Source: Bacillota bacterium (GTDB lineage: Bacteria; Bacillota; Clostridia; Oscillospirales; JAKOTC01). Taken from it: 5,195 nucleotides of DNA. The stretch covers positions 1 through 5,195 of the forward strand of contig JAKOTC010000257.1 of the NCBI GenBank assembly GCA_029776465.1, read 5' to 3'. The notes beneath the pieces were generated by a model that was given only the letters and a program-made list of their open reading frames with translations, did not search any database and had not been told where the DNA came from. Position 1 is the stretch's first letter. Each line of letters starts with the position of its first letter. A program made the position numbers and the translations under genes. This document shows, in pieces, positions 1 to 5,195 of the stretch.

Positions 1-1
1 C

Positions 2-46
2 GGCGCCATCAATTATGCCAAATGGGCCGATGTCATCACCAAGTAA
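2..46 (+). CDS. 3' end of an unidentified protein gene (partial)
   Basis: The frame starting at base 2 reads GAINYAKWADVITK and stops at TAA (44-46), 13 bases before a strong terminator hairpin. That placement is what makes it a credible gene end: the other frame open from base 1 runs straight through the hairpin. Only 14 residues are visible and they carry no motif I recognise, so no function is proposed. The gene faces the sortase gene tail to tail. Confidence 0.6.
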   Translation, partial: GAINYAKWADVITK

Positions 47-59
47 TTTTAGTCCATGA

Positions 60-98
60 AAAAACAGACAGCTCCGGTGCTTGGAGCTGTCTGTTTTT
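60..98. terminator. Probable bidirectional intrinsic terminator between convergent genes
   Basis: A perfect 16-bp inverted repeat pairs 60-75 (AAAAACAGACAGCTCC) with 83-98, closing a 7-base loop (GGTGCTT). On the plus strand the right arm ends in TTTTT and continues TATTTT. On the minus strand the left arm also ends in a run of six T's, from the A's at 59-64. It sits 13 bases after the stop of the partial plus-strand gene and 24 bases past the stop of the minus-strand sortase gene. It can therefore terminate both transcripts. Confidence 0.9.
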
Positions 99-122
99 AT
101 TTTAAAATTCAGTGCCTGTTTA

Positions 123-1274
123 TCATCTGGAGGAGGTTGATTTTGAAGAAGCTTTCGAAGAAGCCGTGGAAGACGCTTTGGAAGAAGCAGCCGAGGAGAT
201 TGCGGATGAAGCCTGGGAAGAAGAGATGGAAGGCAGAGAGGATGCAGCGGAGGCAAAAGACTGAGTGGAAACCACAGAGGAGGGGGAGGACAGGAAGTCG
301 GAAGAGGTGGCTTTCGAGCCGGTCACCTGCTCTGCAATCAGGGCTTTCAGTTCGGAGGGGCGGAGCAGCCGGGCATGAAGGACATACCGGTTGAGCACCT
401 CACTGTCATAAGCGCAGGTGGAAAGGGAAAGAATGCGGTCGTGAACATTTACATCCACCCCCGACTTAAACTCGGACCGGGCGATGAGGGTATCAATGAA
501 GTTCTGAAAGCTTTCATAGTAACGGTCGTCGTCCGGCGAATAGAGGGTGTTGGGGGCAAAGGAGGTGTACATATAATAGTTTTTATCATCACCGGCCTCG
601 TCCTTTGCGGGATAGCCGGCAAAAACCTTGAAATAAAAGACCATGCCGCTGTAGGAAGTGAATTTGATGATATCCGCCTTCTGCCAGGTCATGCTTTCAA
701 GGTCGCGATACTTCATCAGTTTGCCGAACTTCCGGTCATCGTATTTGCTTTTCCCTACATTATGGCCGTAAATCAGGGTGTTTTGAGCACTGAAGGCGGA
801 GTCATAAGTAGTTCTCATATCAAAGAACAGCACGCCCAGCCTGTCATATTTTTTATAAATGTTTTGATGAATGTACTCTTCATGGTTCTTACAGGAGACC
901 ACGGGTTCTTTCAGGCCGAGCCCTTCAATTTCAAGAATACCGACAAAATCGCTGTTAACATCCTTCCATTTTTGCAGCTCTGGAGTGGTATCGGCGGTTT
1001 TGATATTCATGGGGCCATAGTTGGGAATGGTGTCATCCACCGCCTCGGAGACCGTCTCCACAGAGGAGGTTTGCAGGGAGGAGGTAAGGCCTACCGGCTG
1101 GTCGCCGCCGGAGAGGGCAAGAACAAGGACAGTGACCAGGATGATGACCAGTGCCGCGGCCGTGCCGATGGTTGCATAAAGCTTTTGGGGAGAGGAAGGC
1201 AGATCGGAAAGGAATTTTTTTATTCTATTCCATGTTTTTTGGAAAAAGGCTTTGATGTTTTGTAAGATCTGCAT
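123..1274 (-). CDS. srtB: Class B sortase (cysteine transpeptidase) with Ser/Ala-rich C-terminal tail
   Basis: Sortases cleave a sorting signal in secreted proteins and join the protein to an amine, normally the peptidoglycan cross-bridge, on the outer face of the membrane. The 383-residue product has a basic N-terminus, a membrane segment at about 33-56, a linker, and the catalytic domain at about 98-308. The expected triad is visible: His171 in LIYGHN, Cys287 in LSLSTC, and Arg296 in NRYVLHARL. The long stretch between His and Cys and the YGHN...FGKLMKY pattern fit class B rather than class A or D. The start is supported by AGGAGG five bases upstream (1280-1285) and a good promoter. Oddly, residues 318-383 form a Ser/Ala/Lys low-complexity tail (31 Ser among the last 64 residues) that usual class B sortases lack. 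No protein with an LPxTG- or NPxTN-like sorting signal is seen in the window, so the substrate is unknown. Confidence 0.93.
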   Translation of the reverse strand: MQILQNIKAFFQKTWNRIKKFLSDLPSSPQKLYATIGTAAALVIILVTVLVLALSGGDQPVGLTSSLQTSSVETVSEAVDDTIPNYGPMNIKTADTTPELQKWKDVNSDFVGILEIEGLGLKEPVVSCKNHEEYIHQNIYKKYDRLGVLFFDMRTTYDSAFSAQNTLIYGHNVGKSKYDDRKFGKLMKYRDLESMTWQKADIIKFTSYSGMVFYFKVFAGYPAKDEAGDDKNYYMYTSFAPNTLYSPDDDRYYESFQNFIDTLIARSEFKSGVDVNVHDRILSLSTCAYDSEVLNRYVLHARLLRPSELKALIAEQVTGSKATSSDFLSSPSSVVSTQSFASAASSLPSISSSQASSAISSAASSKASSTASSKASSKSTSSR

Positions 1275-1279
1275 TTTAT

Positions 1280-1285
1280 CCTCCT
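1280..1285 (-). promoter_or_regulatory. Ribosome binding site of the sortase gene
   Basis: Read on the minus strand this is AGGAGG, five bases before the ATG at 1274-1272. The strong match fixes the sortase start. Confidence 0.88.
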
Positions 1286-1288
1286 GTC

Positions 1289-1311
1289 AAATGATATGGT
1301 GTTTATCATTT
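1289..1311. promoter_or_regulatory. Palindromic operator candidate in the sortase promoter
   Basis: A perfect inverted repeat of AAATGATA (1289-1296) and TATCATTT (1304-1311) flanks a 7-base centre. The 23-bp element overlaps part of the -10, the predicted start point and the leader of the sortase gene, where a bound repressor would block polymerase. The spacing of the arms differs from a classical 7-1-7 Fur or PerR box, so no regulator is named. It could also form a weak AT-rich RNA hairpin in the leader. Direct sequence observation; regulatory role inferred. Confidence 0.5.
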
Positions 1312-1336
1312 TATACCTATTTCCGTCTTCTGTCAA
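1308..1336 (-). promoter_or_regulatory. Sigma-A-type promoter of the sortase gene
   Basis: On the minus strand a perfect -35 TTGACA (1336-1331) is followed by a 17-base spacer and TAAAAT (1313-1308) as the -10. TATAAA with a 15-base spacer overlaps it. Transcription should start near 1301, giving a leader of roughly 26 bases that contains the ribosome binding site. The gene direction and short leader fit well. A palindrome covers the -10 and start point. Confidence 0.82.
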
Positions 1337-1365
1337 TTATAATTTGTGTTTTTTAATGGTAATTT

Positions 1366-1408
1366 AAAAGCATTTGAAAATGCGATGGTCAGCAAAATGC
1401 TTTTTTTT
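1366..1408 (+). terminator. Hairpin with T8 tract in the divergent intergenic region
   Basis: AAAAGCATTT (1366-1375) is the exact reverse complement of 1395-1404, with a 19-base loop, and the right arm runs into eight T's (1401-1408). Smaller competing hairpins are possible, such as GCATT/AATGC at 1370-1383 and AGCA/TGCT at 1391-1401. In form it resembles a weak intrinsic terminator reading right. No plus-strand gene precedes it, and it lies just before a rightward promoter. It may stop stray transcription antisense to the sortase, or the T tract may act as an AT-rich upstream promoter element. The stem is AT-rich, so certainty is low. Confidence 0.35.
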
Positions 1409-1410
1409 GC

Positions 1411-1439
1411 TTGCTTTTATACCCGGCAGCCGTTATAAT
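1411..1439 (+). promoter_or_regulatory. Sigma-A-type promoter of the rightward genes
   Basis: TTGCTT (1411-1416) and a perfect TATAAT (1434-1439) are separated by exactly 17 bases. Immediately upstream is a T8 tract that could serve as an UP-like element. The predicted start point is near 1446, leaving about 67 bases of leader before the ATG at 1514. It would drive the propeller gene and, with no terminator seen after it, possibly the kinase and foldase genes too. Confidence 0.82.
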
Positions 1440-1503
1440 TAAAACTATGAATTTATCTGTTGTGTTTATTTTCCAAACAGAGTGTACATTTGATGATTGA
1501 TAT

Positions 1504-1507
1504 GGAG
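1504..1507 (+). promoter_or_regulatory. Ribosome binding site that decides the propeller gene start
   Basis: GGAG six bases before ATG 1514 is the only well-placed site. The alternative in-frame starts are TTG 1460, ATG 1493 and ATG 1502. They lack a comparable site, and TTG 1460 would lie only about 14 bases from the predicted transcription start. Confidence 0.65.
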
Positions 1508-1513
1508 CCATCA

Positions 1514-2635
1514 ATGAACAAGAAATTCAAAGCCGACGCGTTTCTTTATATTCTGTCAGCAGCCGCCCTTCTCACCGGGATCGGCTGCATCTCTGCCTTT
1601 TCCCGCATTTCTCCCGTTTCTTCCGAACCTCAGTCTGTAGTAAGCGTGGAGCCGGAGAGCAGGCCCGTTTTTTCCTTTGCACAGCCCAGCATGGCAGAGC
1701 AGAGCCGTGCAGTCTCAGAGACCCCTTCTTCCCAGGCTGCCGCCTCGTCGGTTGCCTCTCAACAATCGGCATGGAAGGATACCGTTACGGGAAGAGGGAA
1801 TCATCCCGGAAACACCGCCAATGACGGGCTTTTTGCCGAGTGGCGGGACGGGGTTGTTATCTTTGCCAATCCCAATGATGATTTTAGGCTGTATCGCCTG
1901 AATCGGGATGGGAAGGCCAAAAAAATCAGCGATGATACGGTTTATTATCTCAATGTCATCGGGGACTGGATTTATTTTTCCGATGTTCAGCAGGAGGGAA
2001 AACTCTTCCGCATCCGCCCCGACGGAACCGAAAAGACCCTTGTGTGCCAGGACGACTGCTGGTGGACCAACGCCAGAGATGGCTGGCTGTATTTCAACGG
2101 GGACAGTGCCAATCTCCACCGGGTCAGCCTGGACGGCAAGCAATACCAGAAACTCACCGAGGAGAAGGTGACCTGGGTCAACATCGGGGAGGACGGCTGG
2201 GTCTATGTGATTCTCAGCCGGGAAAATGAGCGGATATGCAAGTTCAAGCTGGATGGCAGCGGCAAAACCTATTTGACCGAGGAAATGACCCGTTTTCTGG
2301 TCTATGACAGCGGGTGGCTGTATTATATTAATCAGTCCGACGGGAATACTATTTATAAAATTTCTACGGACGGCAGCGGCAGAACCAAACTGACCGCCGG
2401 CGCCGCCGATTTTATCAACGTCCGGGACGGGTGGGTCTATTACAGCAACATCCAGCAGGGCGGGGCGCTTTATAAAATGAAAACCGACGGAAGCCAAAAC
2501 ACCAGGCTGACCTCTGACAACGCCTATTACATCAATATATGCGGCGGATATATCTATTATATCAATGAGAGCGACCGCGGGTATCTCTATCGAATCAAGC
2601 CGGACGGAACCGGCAGGGCGAAAGTCGGATCCTAA
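1514..2635 (+). CDS. Exported DUF5050-like seven-repeat beta-propeller protein, function unknown
   Basis: The 373-residue product begins with a basic n-region (MNKKFK) and a hydrophobic segment at about 9-28, a signal peptide or membrane anchor. A Cys at 25 lies in GIGC, but the -3 position is not Leu-like, so a lipoprotein is doubtful. Residues about 31-90 are a Ser/Ala/Pro/Gln-rich linker. From about 112 to 373 there are seven consecutive units of 38-39 residues, beginning at 112, 150, 189, 227, 266, 305 and 344. The typical pattern is DGWVYY...LYKMKTDGS...LT. Such units are typical of DUF5050 / LRP1-like propeller repeats, each probably one four-stranded blade, so seven predict a closed propeller. 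No catalytic motif is evident; binding of a protein or glycan outside the cell is a guess. The start at 1514 is chosen for its GGAG site; TTG 1460 would add 18 residues. The lipid kinase gene follows 35 bases downstream. Confidence 0.88.
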   Translation: MNKKFKADAFLYILSAAALLTGIGCISAFSRISPVSSEPQSVVSVEPESRPVFSFAQPSMAEQSRAVSETPSSQAAASSVASQQSAWKDTVTGRGNHPGNTANDGLFAEWRDGVVIFANPNDDFRLYRLNRDGKAKKISDDTVYYLNVIGDWIYFSDVQQEGKLFRIRPDGTEKTLVCQDDCWWTNARDGWLYFNGDSANLHRVSLDGKQYQKLTEEKVTWVNIGEDGWVYVILSRENERICKFKLDGSGKTYLTEEMTRFLVYDSGWLYYINQSDGNTIYKISTDGSGRTKLTAGAADFINVRDGWVYYSNIQQGGALYKMKTDGSQNTRLTSDNAYYINICGGYIYYINESDRGYLYRIKPDGTGRAKVGS

Positions 2636-2637
2636 AT

Positions 2638-2660
2638 GCCGGACATGCCGTTGTTCCGGC
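2638..2660 (+). repeat. Small hairpin between the propeller and kinase genes
   Basis: GCCGGA (2638-2643) and TCCGGC (2655-2660) form a perfect 6-bp GC-rich stem with an 11-base loop. It starts two bases after the propeller stop codon and ends ten bases before the kinase GTG. No T tract follows, so it is not a typical terminator. It could affect mRNA stability or translation of the kinase. Confidence 0.4.
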
Positions 2661-2670
2661 TTGTGAAAGG

Positions 2671-3594
2671 GTGGGTTTTATCAACAGGCATTATCTTTTT
2701 GTCGTCAACCCGGCTGCGGGGAAAGGGAAGGCAATGGACCTGATTCCGGATATACGGAAGGCGGCCCAAAAAGCCGGCATTGAGTATGAAATCTACATAA
2801 CCAAGGGCAAGGAGGATGGAATCGCCTATGCGCGTTCCGCCTGCCAAAAGCATGCCCATATTCGTCTGTATGCCTGCGGCGGGGACGGAACCCTGAACGA
2901 TCTGGTCAATGCGGTCAAAGGCTGTGACCAGGCGGAAGTCGGCATGATTCCCTGCGGCTCCGGAAACGATTTTATTAAAATCATCGGCAATCCGGCGGGC
3001 TATTCGGATATGGACAAGCAGATATCCGCCCCCTCCCGGGCAGTGGACACCCTTTGGATCGGCGAGCGGATGGTCAGCCTGAACATCACCAATATCGGAG
3101 TGGACGCGGACGCCGCCCATTATATGTCCCGCATTAAACGGATTCCCTTCATGAGCGGTAAAATGTCCTATCATTTGGGGGTGCTGCTGGCGGCGCTGAA
3201 GCCCTTGGGCAAAGAGCTGTCTCTTCGGTTTGACGACGGGGAGACGGTCAGCGGGAAATTTATGCTCACCGCCATTTGCAACAGAAAGATATACGGGGGC
3301 GGGTATATGGCTGCGCCCCAAGCCCAGCCTGACGACGGGCTTTTGGATGTCTGCCTGGTTCGAAAGATGTCCCGCCTTAAGATGGCGCAGCTGATTGAGA
3401 TTTATAAAAACGGCCGCCATCTGGTAGACGAGCGCCTGAAGCCCTATATTGTATATCGCCGGTGCCGCTGGGTCGAGCTTACTTCCCCCAAGCCCTTCCG
3501 CCTTTGCAATGACGGGGAAATCTTCGAGGCTGAAAGCACCCGCTTTGAGATAAAACCCGGATCGTTGAAATTTATCGTTCCGGACAATCCATAA
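2671..3594 (+). CDS. Diacylglycerol kinase-family lipid kinase (YegS/BmrU/DgkB type)
   Basis: Members of this family use ATP to phosphorylate a lipid, in Gram-positives often diacylglycerol to phosphatidic acid, at the inner face of the membrane. This recycles diacylglycerol released by envelope polymer synthesis. The 307-residue product has the family's usual length and motifs: NPAAGKGK (13-20) near the N-terminus, the nucleotide-binding GGDGT (70-74), PCGSGNDF (94-101), GGGYMAAPQAQPDDGLLDV (209-227), and a C-terminal DGE (281-283) matching the acidic site proposed to hold the catalytic Glu. All key positions appear intact. The substrate cannot be read from sequence; diacylglycerol is the default, but other lipids are known for YegS relatives. 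The start is uncertain. GTG 2671 gives the expected N-terminus but has AAAGG directly abutting it, and no in-frame ATG precedes the first motif. Translational coupling to the upstream gene, 35 bases away, is possible. Confidence 0.93.
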   Translation: MGFINRHYLFVVNPAAGKGKAMDLIPDIRKAAQKAGIEYEIYITKGKEDGIAYARSACQKHAHIRLYACGGDGTLNDLVNAVKGCDQAEVGMIPCGSGNDFIKIIGNPAGYSDMDKQISAPSRAVDTLWIGERMVSLNITNIGVDADAAHYMSRIKRIPFMSGKMSYHLGVLLAALKPLGKELSLRFDDGETVSGKFMLTAICNRKIYGGGYMAAPQAQPDDGLLDVCLVRKMSRLKMAQLIEIYKNGRHLVDERLKPYIVYRRCRWVELTSPKPFRLCNDGEIFEAESTRFEIKPGSLKFIVPDNP

Positions 3595-3670
3595 TATTCC
3601 ATCACAACATTCGCACAATCCTGTTGTATCATTGAAATAAAATGAACCGTGTCTTCAGATCGGAGGGCAC

Positions 3671-3677
3671 AGAAAGG
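3671..3677 (+). promoter_or_regulatory. Ribosome binding site of the foldase gene
   Basis: AGAAAGG lies seven bases before the ATG at 3685. A better GGAGGG at 3662-3667 is too far away (17 bases) to serve this start, and I see no closer in-frame start. The 90-base gap after the kinase gene shows no convincing promoter or terminator, so read-through from upstream is plausible. Confidence 0.65.
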
Positions 3678-3684
3678 CGAACGT

Positions 3685-5195
3685 ATGGACAAAGAGTTTG
3701 ATAAGGATTTCAACAAAACCTCTGGCGATTCCAAAGACGAAGGCGCGGACAAAAACATGGCGCCTGACGAGGCAAACAATGATCCCGTTTTTGGCGCCCA
3801 ATCTGAAAATGAAGAGAATCCGGATGAGAAGGACCTCTCCGAGTTTGAAGATGACGATGAAGACTATGAGGACGACGAAGACGACGAAGACTATGATGAG
3901 GACGAGGACGAAGAGGACGACGGGGATTACGGCTGGGAAGAGGGAGAAAAAAGACCCAACAGCCATTTTTTTAAGGGCTTCTTCATTGGGATCGGTTCCA
4001 TCGCAGCCGCCTGCTTGATTTTTATTATTTTTTATTTCAATCTGATTCCCAATCCCTTTCCGGGTGCGCTCACTGCGGTGAGCTTCGAAAAAGAGAAGGT
4101 ATCCGTTTCTAAATTCGAATTTTTTTATCACTATAAGTATGGGGAAACCTATCAGGCCTATTCCTCCTATATTGATTCCTCTCTGCCTTTTGACGAGCAG
4201 ACCTGCGATTTGGATACTTCCATGACCTGGGCGCAATATGTTTACAATGAAACCCTGGATTATCTCAGGTTTGTCCTCCCTGTTGCCCGCCAGGCCAAAA
4301 AGGAAGGCATGAAGTTGAATTCGGCCAATCTGGCAACTCGGAACGACTATATCCAGAATATTATCGATAATGCCAGTGCCAATAATATGACCTCGCGAGA
4401 ATATATTAAAGAAAATTTCGGTGAGCACTGTACCAAGTCTAGCATTATAGAAGCGGTGGACCAGATCCTGCTGGCTTATCAGTACATGGAAAAAACCATG
4501 GCTGCCTATGAGTTTACCGATGAGGAGATTACGAAATACTACGAAGCCCACAAGGCCGCTTTTGTTCTGTCTGATCTGTTTGATTTCTATTTCTTCAACA
4601 TCTCCTTCGACGGCGAAACCGTCACCCAGGAGAGCGCCAAAGCCAAGGCTGATGCTTTTCTGGCCAAGCTGAGCAAAGGAAGTCCTTTCCACGTTGTTGC
4701 CAAGGAGTATGTAGACGAGAAGTATAAAAGCTCGTACGAAGATGAGACCTATGTGCTGTATGAGGACTATAAACTCCCTTCTCTGGCCAATCAGGATATG
4801 ATCACCTGGCTTTCGGACGAGAGCCGAAAAACCGGAGACACAACGATTATTGAAACTTCCGATTCCTATGGGGTCCTGATGTTCAAAGAGCGCAGCAAGG
4901 ATACCACGCCCACGGTGAATGTCCGTCATATTCTCATCGCCGCCACGGATCAGGAGGTTTTGGCCGCCTCCAAAGCCGCAGCTTCCGATGCCGCTTTATC
5001 CAAAGCGGCTGCCTCCGCAGCCTCGGATGCCGATTCGACCGCCGCCGGTTCAACCGGGGCGGAGAGCGCAGTAACCTCCTCCCCCGATTATTACCGGTCG
5101 GTCTATGAGCGGGCCTCCGAGATTTATGAGAAATGGAAGAGCGGCGACCGAACCGAGGAATCTTTTGCCGCTCTGGCGAAGAAATACTCGGATGA
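3685..5195 (+). CDS. Membrane-anchored peptidyl-prolyl isomerase / foldase (PrsA/SurA-like), partial at right edge
   Basis: The frame from ATG 3685 stays open for 503 codons to the window end. Residues 1-93 are a hydrophilic N-terminus with 24 acidic residues among 53-79. A basic and aromatic stretch (about 88-97) precedes one transmembrane helix (about 98-119), so the acidic part should be cytoplasmic and the rest outside. Residues about 130-290 are helical and resemble the chaperone-like N-domain of SurA/PrsA proteins. Residues about 294-402 look like a degenerate parvulin domain: AKADAFLAKLSKGSPFHVVAKEY, then a GD.......SYGVLMFKER ending. A second parvulin domain starts at VNVRHILI (411-418), and after an Ala/Ser insertion (about 421-466) resumes as EIYEKWKSG...FAALAKKYSD (479-503), where the window cuts it. 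The family helps exported proteins fold through Xaa-Pro isomerisation. Activity of the second domain is likely if its missing part is normal; the first lacks the usual His. Confidence 0.85.
   Translation, partial: MDKEFDKDFNKTSGDSKDEGADKNMAPDEANNDPVFGAQSENEENPDEKDLSEFEDDDEDYEDDEDDEDYDEDEDEEDDGDYGWEEGEKRPNSHFFKGFFIGIGSIAAACLIFIIFYFNLIPNPFPGALTAVSFEKEKVSVSKFEFFYHYKYGETYQAYSSYIDSSLPFDEQTCDLDTSMTWAQYVYNETLDYLRFVLPVARQAKKEGMKLNSANLATRNDYIQNIIDNASANNMTSREYIKENFGEHCTKSSIIEAVDQILLAYQYMEKTMAAYEFTDEEITKYYEAHKAAFVLSDLFDFYFFNISFDGETVTQESAKAKADAFLAKLSKGSPFHVVAKEYVDEKYKSSYEDETYVLYEDYKLPSLANQDMITWLSDESRKTGDTTIIETSDSYGVLMFKERSKDTTPTVNVRHILIAATDQEVLAASKAAASDAALSKAAASAASDADSTAAGSTGAESAVTSSPDYYRSVYERASEIYEKWKSGDRTEESFAALAKKYSD

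Noticed and set aside
375..1265. Long plus-strand open frame opposite the sortase
   Set aside because: It is the complement of the sortase gene, which has catalytic motifs, promoter and ribosome binding site. The plus-strand translation has no recognisable domain and no start signal.
1289..1311. Fur or PerR box at the sortase promoter
   Set aside because: The arms are separated by seven bases, not one, and the hexamer pattern of a Fur box is not met.
1569..1588. Lipoprotein signal (Cys25 in the propeller protein)
   Set aside because: The residues before the Cys are GIG, lacking the Leu-like residue at -3, so a lipobox is not convincing.
1715..2497. Minus-strand open frame opposite the propeller gene
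   Set aside because: Repetitive shadow of the seven blades; no start signal or domain.
2632..3618. Long minus-strand open frame opposite the lipid kinase
   Set aside because: The plus strand carries all family motifs of a lipid kinase. The opposite frame is a shadow without a ribosome binding site.
3604..3627. Inverted repeat ACAACA/TGTTGT between the kinase and foldase genes
   Set aside because: Only six AT-rich base pairs with a 12-base loop and no T tract; too weak to call a terminator or operator.
3638..3643. TAAAAT as a -10 box for the foldase gene
   Set aside because: No acceptable -35 box lies 16-18 bases upstream, so an independent promoter is not supported.
3655..4929. Minus-strand open frame of 424 codons rich in Ile/Val/Phe
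   Set aside because: Its hydrophobic runs are the complement of the Asp/Glu tract and other codons of the foldase gene, so they imitate membrane segments. The plus-strand frame from 3685 has an RBS, a coherent domain order and runs open to the window end.

Overview
The window looks like chromosome of a low-to-mid-GC Gram-positive anaerobe, most likely a clostridial (Oscillospiraceae-like) bacterium. The reasons are a class B sortase, a DUF5050-type propeller protein, a YegS/DgkB-type lipid kinase, a membrane-anchored PrsA/SurA-like foldase, strong AGGAGG-like ribosome binding sites, and AT-rich intergenic DNA with consensus sigma-A promoters. The taxonomic placement is inference from gene content and style, not from a marker gene.

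Layout. Positions 2-46 hold the last 14 codons of an unidentified plus-strand gene. A long perfect hairpin at 60-98 follows and probably terminates transcription from both sides. The minus-strand gene at 123-1274 encodes a class B sortase with an unusual Ser/Ala-rich C-terminal tail. The intergenic region at 1275-1513 is a divergent control region. It carries a near-consensus promoter for the sortase with a 23-bp palindrome over its -10 and start region, a near-consensus promoter for the rightward genes, and a hairpin with a T8 tract between them. Rightward come a secreted or anchored seven-repeat beta-propeller protein (1514-2635), a diacylglycerol-kinase-family lipid kinase (2671-3594), and a single-pass membrane peptidyl-prolyl isomerase/foldase (3685 to beyond the right edge). 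No terminator is visible between these three, so they could share a transcript.

Together the genes concern the cell envelope: protein attachment (sortase), lipid phosphorylation (kinase), extracytoplasmic folding (foldase) and an extracytoplasmic propeller of unknown role. Their functional linkage is inference from proximity only. The sortase tail, the linker of the propeller protein and an insertion in the foldase are all Ser/Ala-rich low-complexity segments predicted to lie outside the membrane.

I do not see a mobile element, CRISPR array, tRNA, rRNA or a clearly new multi-gene system. The most unusual item is the foldase: a cytoplasmic tract almost entirely of Asp/Glu, one transmembrane helix, a degenerate first rotamase-like domain, and a second rotamase domain interrupted by an Ala/Ser insertion.
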